From Clostridiales bacterium UBA7103 (GTDB taxonomy: Bacteria > Bacillota > Clostridia > Oscillospirales > Oscillospiraceae), in contig DKYJ01000032.1 in NCBI GenBank assembly GCA_002493305.1, forward strand, positions 80,862-116,758: DNA of 35,897 nt, given 5' to 3'. Position 1 is the stretch's first letter. Each line of letters begins with the position of its first letter. Position numbers and translations under genes: made by a program. Positions 29,776 to 35,897 of the stretch are shown here, one piece after another. The notes beneath the pieces are model-generated. The model saw only the letters and a program-made list of their open reading frames with translations. It had not been told where the DNA came from and ran no database searches.

Positions 29776-31380
29776 TTATGCGCTCCTGGGGGCGGAGAAC
29801 TGGCTCACGGCGATTTTGGCGCCGCAGCCCTCAAGAGCCACCGACACCGCCTCATAGCAGCTCTCGTCCACTGTCACATCACGCAGATCGGGAATTAGGC
29901 GCAGACGCACCCAGTCAAGCTCGGCGCCGGTGGAGATAAGCGTCAGATTTGTTAGACCGGTGAAGTCCTCAACATTGGTGGTGGAGCTGAGCTCGCAGTT
30001 TACCAATGCCAGGCTTGCAATAGCCCGCTCCCTGTCGAAGGCGTAGAAGAATCTGCCCCGCAGGTCGCAGTCATAAAGCTCCACATGGCTCAGCGCACTG
30101 ATGGAGAAAACAGGCCGGAGATCGTCCAAAGCACTGTTGGAGGTGGCAAACTCCGTCAATTTTATCAGGGATTTCAGAGGAGCGTAGTCGAGAACATTTG
30201 AGTCGACAAGCCTTATGCTGCGCAGCTTAAGGCAGCGCTCGATATCACCCAGATCCCCTATTGGACAGCCATCGGTGGTAAGCTCGCGCAGCTTCGGCAG
30301 GCGGCCGATGCCCTCGAGGCTTGAAAGGCGGCAGCCCGATATGTTCAGATATTCGATATTGCTTGCAGGGAGACTTGAAAGGCTCCTCAGCGGCTGATCG
30401 ACGAGCCACAGCGTCCTAAGCCCCGTGAAGTATGCCAGGTCATCAAGGCTCTCTATGCTTCCCTGACCGCTTGACGCGGCCTCGGGCAGGTCAAGATACA
30501 CCTCACCGCCGATTATGTACAGCTCTCTTAGCCCCGCAAGGTCAGAAACAAGCAATTCGCCGCGGTCTATCCCGGAAAATTCCCGGGCAGCGGACTCAAA
30601 AACCGGCTCTTTAAACTCCGCTGCGGTGCTCATTGGCAGGGGGCGAACCTTTTCCGCGTGCATGGCGGATATTAGCCGCTGGCTAAGCCCCGTAAAATGC
30701 CCGACGATCAAGAGCGTTATCACCGCCGCCAGCAGAAGCAGGCAGATACCGCCGATTACCCAGCGCTTGAGCTTTTTTCCTCCGGAGGGCTTCGGCTCTT
30801 TAGGCTCTTTCGGCGATTTCCCGCGGCGCTTTTCCTTTTTGGCGGGCGCTTGCGGCGTGACCTCCCTTTTCGCAGGGGTCTGCGGCGTGACCTCCGTTTT
30901 CGCGGGGGGCTGCGGTGCGCTCGCGGGCTTTATCACATCGGAAAACGGCTCGGAGTTTAGCAGAGGAGCGCTATAGAGCTTTTCATAGAAGCTCTCCTCG
31001 CTCATGTACTGCTTCATAAGGGCGAAGATACTGCCGATCTGCATTTCCATGCCGGGGGTCATCTGCGTATCCTCAAGGAAGATGTTGATGGTTTTGATGC
31101 GCTTGGTAAGGGCATAGTGCATCTCCCGGCGGCAGTTATCCGAGCGTATATAGGAATTGGATATGAAAGCCATCACCAGATGGGCGCCGCTGAGGTGGCT
31201 GGCGATACACTCGGGCCACTCGCTGCCCACCTCTATGCCCTCATCGTACCAGATACGGTAGCCCCGGTCATGGAGTCGGGTAACGACCTCCATTACGGCG
31301 GGACTGTCCGCATGGGCATAGCTTATGAAAATATAGGGCTTATCCCCTTCGTAGGGTTTAAAATATTCCACCGTGTCCAT
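29776..31380 (-). CDS. TIR domain - transmembrane - leucine-rich repeat protein
   Basis: A 534-residue predicted membrane receptor. Residues 14-135 form a TIR_2-type domain: KPYIFISYAHADS, the BB-loop-like DEGIEVGSEWPE, and NCRREMHYAL with Glu86 at the position of the NADase catalytic glutamate. Residues 150-206 are a Pro/Ala/Lys linker with repeated PAKxEVTPQ units, ending very basic (GGKKLKRW). One membrane span lies at about 207-229. Residues 317-515 hold about eight repeats of 21-24 residues (LRTLWLVDQPLRSL, IEYLNISGCRLSSL, SHVELYDCDL). The positive-inside rule puts TIR in the cytoplasm and the repeats outside. An AAAGGAG abuts the ATG at 31380 with no spacing, so GTG at 31371 (nine bases away) may be the true start. 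It is last in the cdd cluster. Substrate and ligand unknown. Confidence 0.88.
   Translation of the reverse strand: MDTVEYFKPYEGDKPYIFISYAHADSPAVMEVVTRLHDRGYRIWYDEGIEVGSEWPECIASHLSGAHLVMAFISNSYIRSDNCRREMHYALTKRIKTINIFLEDTQMTPGMEMQIGSIFALMKQYMSEESFYEKLYSAPLLNSEPFSDVIKPASAPQPPAKTEVTPQTPAKREVTPQAPAKKEKRRGKSPKEPKEPKPSGGKKLKRWVIGGICLLLLAAVITLLIVGHFTGLSQRLISAMHAEKVRPLPMSTAAEFKEPVFESAAREFSGIDRGELLVSDLAGLRELYIIGGEVYLDLPEAASSGQGSIESLDDLAYFTGLRTLWLVDQPLRSLSSLPASNIEYLNISGCRLSSLEGIGRLPKLRELTTDGCPIGDLGDIERCLKLRSIRLVDSNVLDYAPLKSLIKLTEFATSNSALDDLRPVFSISALSHVELYDCDLRGRFFYAFDRERAIASLALVNCELSSTTNVEDFTGLTNLTLISTGAELDWVRLRLIPDLRDVTVDESCYEAVSVALEGCGAKIAVSQFSAPRSA
30851..30910. repeat. Two 30-bp tandem repeats in the TIR-LRR linker
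   Basis: 30851-30880 and 30881-30910 differ at only a few positions. Being a multiple of three, they keep the frame and encode the duplicated PAKxEVTPQ units of the cytoplasmic linker; a third diverged unit lies on each side. Such a repeat can change copy number and so vary linker length between strains. Confidence 0.8.
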
Positions 31381-31385
31381 CTCCT

Positions 31386-31649
31386 TTACTTCTCAGCAGC
31401 GCGTACCCGTTCAGCCGCGTCCTCCGCCGCCCTGAGCAGGGCTCCGGCCTCATCGAGCAGGACTTTGCCTGCCACTGTGAGGCTGACCTCGTGGCTGCTG
31501 CGTTCAAAAAGCCTGACCCCCAGCTCCGCTTCCAATGCGGCAACGGCTCTGGAGGTGGTAGAGTGGCTGATATAGAGCTTGCGGGCTGCGGCAGAGAAGC
31601 CGCCGTATCGGGCAACGGCAGAGAATATCCTCAGCTGCTCCAGCTCCAT
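31386..31649 (-). CDS. Short LysR-type protein consisting of the DNA-binding domain only
   Basis: An 87-residue protein. Residues 1-60 are a canonical LysR winged helix-turn-helix: MELEQLRIFSAVARYGGFSA, ISHSTTSRAVAALEAELGVR, LFERSSHEVSLTVAG. Residues 61-87 are the linker helix (ALLRAAEDAAERVRAAEK) that mediates dimerisation in full-length proteins. The roughly 200-residue effector domain is absent, and no remnant exists because the TIR-LRR gene begins five bases after the stop. It starts two bases after the cytidine deaminase stop, so it sits between two tightly packed genes. It may be a constitutive or competitive DNA-binding regulator of this cluster. A degraded LysR gene is possible, but the frame is clean and the packing argues for selection. 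Confidence 0.75.
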   Translation of the reverse strand: MELEQLRIFSAVARYGGFSAAARKLYISHSTTSRAVAALEAELGVRLFERSSHEVSLTVAGKVLLDEAGALLRAAEDAAERVRAAEK

Positions 31650-31651
31650 GA

Positions 31652-32038
31652 TCAGTAGTTAAAGGTGTTGGGCAGCAGCTCACTGAGCTTGTAGCTCACA
31701 TATCGTCCGTCAGCCTTGGAGCAGAGGATCTCAAGATCCGTGTCCCGGGTAAACTCAGAAAGGAATTGACGGCAGGCGCCGCAGGGAGTAGCCCAGTTTG
31801 TGCTGTCGGCATAGATGGCCAGACGGCGAAAAGTCCTGTGCCCCTCGCTGATGGCTTTGCAGCAGGCTGTACGCTCGGCGCAGATGGTGCTGCCGAGGGC
31901 CGCGTTTTCCACATTGCAGCCGGTGAAAACCGTTCCGTCGTCACATTCCAGCGCCGCACCGACGGAAAATTTGGAGTAGGGCGCGTAGGCGTTCAGGGAC
32001 GCCTTTTTAGCCATGGTCAAAAGCTCTCTGTCAGTCAT
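31652..32038 (-). CDS. cdd: Cytidine deaminase
   Basis: A 128-residue homotetrameric-type cytidine deaminase, converting (deoxy)cytidine to (deoxy)uridine in pyrimidine salvage. Zinc ligands Cys53, Cys86 and Cys89 and the catalytic Glu55 are seen in STICAERTA and PCGACRQF; GCNVENAALG binds the sugar. Normal length. An ATG four codons upstream (32050) abuts its purine-rich sequence with no spacing, while ATG at 32038 has GAGAG five bases upstream, so the latter is preferred. It heads a cluster with the mini-LysR and TIR-LRR genes, an unusual neighbourhood for a salvage enzyme. PgeF, a nucleoside-acting family, is encoded about 1.8 kb upstream. Confidence 0.94.
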   Translation of the reverse strand: MTDRELLTMAKKASLNAYAPYSKFSVGAALECDDGTVFTGCNVENAALGSTICAERTACCKAISEGHRTFRRLAIYADSTNWATPCGACRQFLSEFTRDTDLEILCSKADGRYVSYKLSELLPNTFNY

Positions 32039-32096
32039 TTTTTCTCTCATCCTCTCAAAAATATCTTAAAATATTAAGTAAAAACTTAAAACAAGC

Positions 32097-33704
32097 TTAT
32101 GACAGCTCGATCTCCCAATTTTCAAAGCCGTACAGGGGATTGCCAAGGTTCGCGTCAATGCCTCTTATGACGCCGCGGTGGCTGATGAGCTCCTGCTGCT
32201 CAAAGCCGATTATGATCAGAGAACCGGTGGTACTGAAAACATATTCGCAAAGAGTCTGGAAGGCGTGGCTCCGGCTGGCGTCGCCCGCGGCAAGATAATC
32301 GTTGATATAAGTCTCAAAATTCGCGTCCTTGGAACGGGTAAAGTTGATGTTCGTCGTGACGCTGCCCTCCTCGTCATCGTCCTCGTCACGAACCTGAAGC
32401 AGCTCCGTAAGGTCAAAATTGTTGCGCAGCCTCACCTCGCTGTAATACATGTCAAAATCGCCCTCCTTAAGCGCCTTGATATAGTCATCCCAAGGCAGCT
32501 CGCTCACATTGACGGTGAGCCCTATGGAGTCCATGTCCTCGGCAAAGCGTCTTGCCATACCGGCCTTGGCGCTGCTGTCGCTGTTGACGATGAAGCTGAG
32601 CGCTATCTCCTGCGGTGAGCCGGACATGAATTCCAGCCGCCCGTCCTCATCATAATCCTGCACGCCCGCGTTCTCCAGCGCCCGCTTGCAGGTCTCGAGA
32701 TCGTATTCAAGATAATCCGCCGTCTGCTTCGGATATTCGGCGCAGGTGGGGTACATGGGCAGGGCGCTTGCAACGGCGTTGCCATTTAACAGCTCCGGCA
32801 GGTATTCCCGGTCAAAGGCAAATTGCATCGCAATGCGAAACTGAGGGTACCGGCCGAGAACGGACTCCTCATTAAAGGCCACATAGTGCATATTGGTCGT
32901 TGCGAAGCTGTGCACCTCGTTGGTGCTTGCAAAGCCCAGATTCGTCGTGCCGGAGGGGTCGTTGAGAATAATGTCGATATATGAGTCCTCAAAGGCGCTG
33001 ATAATGCTGTCCGCCGTCTGGTACTCTTTTATATAAACCGTGTCCACCGGAAGGCTGTCATACCCGGGGTATCCGGAATAGGCCACAATGGCGCTGCCGT
33101 CCTCGTTATATGTATAGGGCCCGCTGCCGATAGGGTGCGCGTCCTGATAGGTGCCGCTTTTTATCAGGGGAATGTTCAGCAGCTTGATAAACTGCATATC
33201 CGCCTTGCCAAGGGTCACATATACGGTGTTTTCATCGTGCGACACACCTAAGATCGAAGAAAAGCGCCCTGAATATCTGTCGGAAACGATGGCGCGTTCA
33301 AGAGTGTTGCGCACGTCCTTGCAGGTCACGGGGCTGCCGTCGTGGAAAACATGCCCTTCGGCAAGGTGCAGCTTCCACGATATGCCGTCCTCACTCTCCC
33401 AAGTCTCTATCACATTTGGGGTAACCGTAAAAGTGTTATTCAGCTCCACCAGATTTTCATACACAAGGCAGCAGATGAGCTGGTTTGCATGGTTTGTAGC
33501 AATAAGGGGATTAAGGCTGTAATTGCTGTTGCTGTTAAGGGAAAACACCTCGTCAGCACCCACGGTGCGGCTTATCTCCTTGCCGGGGGTGGAGTCCATA
33601 AAGCTCTGGGAATCGTCCTTGTTTTTCCTGCCGCAGCCGCTGACGGAAAGCACCATTGCCAGACACAGCAGCAGAGCACTGAGCGTTTTTATATTTCTTT
33701 TCAT
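32097..33704 (-). CDS. Family-5 extracellular solute-binding lipoprotein (OppA/DppA-like)
   Basis: A 535-residue lipoprotein of the peptide/nickel ABC binding-protein family. The signal peptide MKRNIKTLSALLLCLAMVLS ends in the lipobox VSGC, giving lipidated Cys24, followed by a charged linker. Mature-domain hallmarks are NPLIATNHANQLICCLVYENL, with WKLHLAEGHVFHDGSPVTCKD, and PIGSGPYTYNED. The start at 33704 has GGAG six bases before it; the frame opens at 33716. No permease or ATPase gene is adjacent, so it is an orphan that must work with components elsewhere, or as a stand-alone binding protein. Peptides are the common ligands of the family; none can be assigned. Confidence 0.9.
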   Translation of the reverse strand: MKRNIKTLSALLLCLAMVLSVSGCGRKNKDDSQSFMDSTPGKEISRTVGADEVFSLNSNSNYSLNPLIATNHANQLICCLVYENLVELNNTFTVTPNVIETWESEDGISWKLHLAEGHVFHDGSPVTCKDVRNTLERAIVSDRYSGRFSSILGVSHDENTVYVTLGKADMQFIKLLNIPLIKSGTYQDAHPIGSGPYTYNEDGSAIVAYSGYPGYDSLPVDTVYIKEYQTADSIISAFEDSYIDIILNDPSGTTNLGFASTNEVHSFATTNMHYVAFNEESVLGRYPQFRIAMQFAFDREYLPELLNGNAVASALPMYPTCAEYPKQTADYLEYDLETCKRALENAGVQDYDEDGRLEFMSGSPQEIALSFIVNSDSSAKAGMARRFAEDMDSIGLTVNVSELPWDDYIKALKEGDFDMYYSEVRLRNNFDLTELLQVRDEDDDEEGSVTTNINFTRSKDANFETYINDYLAAGDASRSHAFQTLCEYVFSTTGSLIIIGFEQQELISHRGVIRGIDANLGNPLYGFENWEIELS

Positions 33705-33746
33705 AGAAATCTCCATCCTGCCGCATGACTGTCAGGAAAAAGAAGT

Positions 33747-33780
33747 GAAAATCTCCGCATGCGGCGCAATGGAGATTTTC
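33747..33780 (-). terminator. Terminator after pgeF
   Basis: GAAAATCTCC (33747-33756) pairs with GGAGATTTTC (33771-33780). On the minus strand a T-rich stretch (CACTTCTTTTTCC) follows. It separates secA-pgeF from the solute-binding protein gene. Confidence 0.7.
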
Positions 33781-33824
33781 GGCCCCTCGATTTTATTCAG
33801 AAAGTGTGAATTTTCATACTATTC

Positions 33825-34619
33825 TCACTCCAGAACAATGACTGCGGCTTGACTGCCGCGCTGCCCTTTTGTGTATCTGTGCGACCAGTATTTTTCATGG
33901 CTGCACATTGTACATTCGACGGATATGTCAATATTTGCCTCCGGCAGACCCAGCCGGATAAGACGGCGGGCATTGACGCCGCGCAGATCGACAAGATATT
34001 TCCCGTCTGCCCGGCGCTCTATAAGCCCCGCCGTGTCGCCGCGGAGAAAATTCTCCACCGCCTGGGGCACGTCCTCCCCTGTCTCAAAGCAGCAGCGGCC
34101 AATGGAGGGGCCGATAGCTGCCCGGATATTCTCCACTTTCGCGCCGAGGGAGCACATTTTTTTCACGGCCTCACCGAGAATATCCGCCACCGTGGGCCGC
34201 CAGCCGCAGTGGACAGCCGCCGCTACGGCGCTCCCGTCCTCATACAGCAGAACTGGCACACAGTCCGCCACGAAGCACATGATAGGAAGACCTTTCTCGT
34301 TTGTCACTATCCCGTCCGCCTCATAGGGCACGGGGCTCATGCACCGGTGCTTATCTGCCGCCGTGACAATGCGCACGGCATTGCCGTGAACCTGCTTTGT
34401 GACGGCGCAGCCGTCAATATCAGCCCCCATAAGGGCACAGACCCGGCGATAGTTCTCCCGGACAGCCTCCGGATCGTCGCCCCGGTTGGAGCCGAGATTC
34501 AGAGAGCTGAAGCTGCCCCTGCTCACGCCGCCGAAGCGGGTGGTAAAGGCGTGCCGCACGGGGATAAGGGTTGAGCGCATGTATATGAGCCCACCGGAGT
34601 TTTCTTCAATAAATGCCAT
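33825..34619 (-). CDS. pgeF: PgeF/YlmD-family protein (DUF152, LACC1-like)
   Basis: A 264-residue member of the family formerly called multicopper polyphenol oxidases. The zinc ligands are conserved: His78 (KQVHGN), Cys120 (FVADCVPVLLYE) and His137 (AVHCGWRPT), together with IGPSIGRCCFETG. Members have been shown to cleave adenosine/inosine phosphorolytically and deaminate adenosine, and the E. coli homologue is credited with peptidoglycan quality control. It begins 2 nt after the secA stop. No strong ribosome binding site is seen; an internal ATG at codon 14 is an alternative start. Being near cytidine deaminase, a nucleoside role seems reasonable. Confidence 0.92.
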   Translation of the reverse strand: MAFIEENSGGLIYMRSTLIPVRHAFTTRFGGVSRGSFSSLNLGSNRGDDPEAVRENYRRVCALMGADIDGCAVTKQVHGNAVRIVTAADKHRCMSPVPYEADGIVTNEKGLPIMCFVADCVPVLLYEDGSAVAAAVHCGWRPTVADILGEAVKKMCSLGAKVENIRAAIGPSIGRCCFETGEDVPQAVENFLRGDTAGLIERRADGKYLVDLRGVNARRLIRLGLPEANIDISVECTMCSHEKYWSHRYTKGQRGSQAAVIVLE

Positions 34620-34621
34620 GT

Positions 34622-35897
34622 TTACTCATTTCTGCCGCAGCACTCTTTATATTTAAGCCTGCGGCTGCCGTCCGCCTTCATTTTACCGCAGGGGCAGGGG
34701 TCGTTTCTGCCGGGCTTGGGCGCTTTCTTCACCGGCTGCTTTTTCATCAGAGCGCCGCCCACATTGGCGGCGGCGTTCTTTGCCACGGCCTTGCGTTCTA
34801 TGGGCTGCTCCCGCCGCACCTGCACGGTGTATAGCCTGCGCACGGTCTCCTCACGGATGCCGTGAACCATGGCCTCGAACATATCAAAGCCCTCCTGCTT
34901 GTACGCGTCGATGGGCTTGACCGCGCCGTAGCCGCGCAGACCGATGCCGCGCTTGAGCTCGCTCATGGCGTCAATATGATCCATCCAGTATTCGTCCACC
35001 ACGCGCAGCATGACGACCCGCTCCAGCTCGCGCATGAGCGGCACGCCGTTGGGTGCAAGGCCGAAAGCCTTTTCACGCTGAGCGTAGACCTTCTCCGCCA
35101 GCTCCTGCACCCTCTCGGTGACGGCCTGTGCGTCTGCCCTCCTGTCGAAATCGTCAATGGACAGGGCACCCTTTCTCATGAAGAGCTTTTCAAAGGGCTG
35201 GAGAGCCTTGTCAAGCTGGGCCTGATCGGCGGCGGGTGCTCCGCCCAGACCGTCCAGCACCGTGGAGCTGACAAACTCCCGGATCATGTTCTGTATCTGG
35301 ACAGTGAGATCCTCCCCGTCGAGCACCTTGCGGCGCTCACCGTAGATTATGCTGCGCTGCTGGTTCATTACATCGTCGTATTCCAGCACGCTTTTACGGG
35401 TCTGGAAGTTGCGGCTCTCGACGGTCTTTTGAGCCTGCTCGATGGCGCCGGAGAGCATTTTCGCGTCAAGGGGGGTGTCCTCGTCGAGCTTGAGAGTTTC
35501 CATCATGTTCATGATGCGCTCGGAGCCGAAAAGCCGCATGGTGTCGTCGGTCATCGCCAGATAGAAGCAGCTCTCGCCGGGGTCGCCCTGACGGCCTGCA
35601 CGGCCGCGAAGCTGGTTGTCGATACGGCGGGACTCGTGCCGCTCGGTGCCCAGAATGAACAGGCCGCCCGCGGCGCGCACCTTTTCGGCCTCGGCGTCGG
35701 TTTGAGTCTTGTGCAGAGCGTAGCGCTCATTGAAAAGCGCCCTCGCCTTGAGGATGTCCTCATTGTCCGTATCCGCGTGCCCGGTGGCCTCGGCTATCAC
35801 AGTCTCGTCATAGCCGGCCTTGCGCAGGTCAGTTTTGGCAAGAAACTCGGGGTTGCCGCCCAGCATGATATCCGTGCCGCGGCCCGCCATGTTGGTG
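34622..35897 (-). CDS. secA: Protein translocase ATPase SecA, C-terminal part (cut by window end)
   Basis: The gene continues beyond the window, so only about the last 425 residues are seen. The visible part starts in the second ATPase half (NMAGRGTDIMLGGNPEF), has QLRGRAGRQGDPGES (helicase motif VI), the helical scaffold with VLEYDDVMNQQRSIIYGERR, and LMRELERVVMLRVVDEYWMDH. SecA drives Sec-dependent export through SecYEG. The C-terminal zinc tail starts NDPCPCG and ends KYKECCG, but carries about seven extra residues between the two cysteine pairs compared with the usual spacing of eight. pgeF follows after two bases. Confidence 0.96.
   Translation of the reverse strand, partial: TNMAGRGTDIMLGGNPEFLAKTDLRKAGYDETVIAEATGHADTDNEDILKARALFNERYALHKTQTDAEAEKVRAAGGLFILGTERHESRRIDNQLRGRAGRQGDPGESCFYLAMTDDTMRLFGSERIMNMMETLKLDEDTPLDAKMLSGAIEQAQKTVESRNFQTRKSVLEYDDVMNQQRSIIYGERRKVLDGEDLTVQIQNMIREFVSSTVLDGLGGAPAADQAQLDKALQPFEKLFMRKGALSIDDFDRRADAQAVTERVQELAEKVYAQREKAFGLAPNGVPLMRELERVVMLRVVDEYWMDHIDAMSELKRGIGLRGYGAVKPIDAYKQEGFDMFEAMVHGIREETVRRLYTVQVRREQPIERKAVAKNAAANVGGALMKKQPVKKAPKPGRNDPCPCGKMKADGSRRLKYKECCGRNE

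Noticed and set aside
30851..30910. Tandem 30-bp repeats considered as a CRISPR-like array
   Set aside because: They are contiguous with no spacers and lie in frame inside a coding region.
31386..31649. Mini-LysR gene considered as a pseudogene
   Set aside because: The frame is clean, the domain boundary is natural, and flanking genes are only 2 and 5 nt away with no effector-domain debris.

Overview
The window looks like chromosomal DNA of an anaerobic, moderately GC-rich Clostridia bacterium, most likely a gut Oscillospiraceae-type organism. This is inferred from gene content, not a database match: Firmicutes-type AddB/AddA instead of RecBCD, strong AGGAGG ribosome binding sites, an LDH/Etf flavoprotein set, a tripartite tricarboxylate (TTT) transporter, and a TIR_2-type protein of the kind common in gut Firmicutes. 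No tRNA, rRNA, CRISPR array, prophage or insertion sequence was seen.

Region 1 (1-3678) holds one copy of a dispersed noncoding repeat, a 22-bp perfect hairpin, an AraC regulator and a TtcA-like tRNA thiolase on the minus strand. The rplM-rpsI ribosomal operon (plus) follows, with a canonical promoter and a possible L13 leader. A bidirectional terminator then separates it from an isochorismatase-family hydrolase.

Region 2 (3736-18043) is a large catabolic locus for a 2-hydroxy or sugar acid. A LacI regulator (plus) faces a minus-strand operon: tctC, tctB, tctA, a 2-hydroxyacid dehydrogenase, an IlvD/Edd-type dehydratase, a DHDPS-type aldolase, a KDPG aldolase and a KDG kinase. Past a terminator and a near-consensus promoter lies a second operon: a LarA-type nickel racemase/epimerase, a GlcD/LctD-like flavin dehydrogenase, etfB and etfA. 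A plausible scheme is TTT uptake, C2 epimerisation by the LarA homologue, dehydration to a 2-keto-3-deoxy acid, cleavage directly or after phosphorylation, and oxidation of 2-hydroxy acids through Etf. The divergent spacer carries a GTTTCA palindrome and repeats that could be the LacI-family operator.

Region 3 (18044-29706) holds two tandem hairpins, the second copy of the dispersed repeat with a palindromic insertion, an SDR oxidoreductase, a class I aminotransferase, addB-addA, an MFS transporter, a SnoaL/NTF2-like protein, and rpmE with a promoter and structured leader.

Region 4 (29729-35897) is all on the minus strand. It holds the 5'-truncated secA, pgeF, an orphan family-5 solute-binding lipoprotein, then a tight cluster of cytidine deaminase, an 87-residue LysR DNA-binding domain without effector domain, and a 534-residue protein with an N-terminal TIR domain, a Lys/Pro linker, one membrane span and C-terminal leucine-rich repeats. 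The predicted topology puts TIR inside and LRR outside, as in a Toll-like receptor but with the domain order reversed. This is the strongest candidate in the window for an undescribed system.
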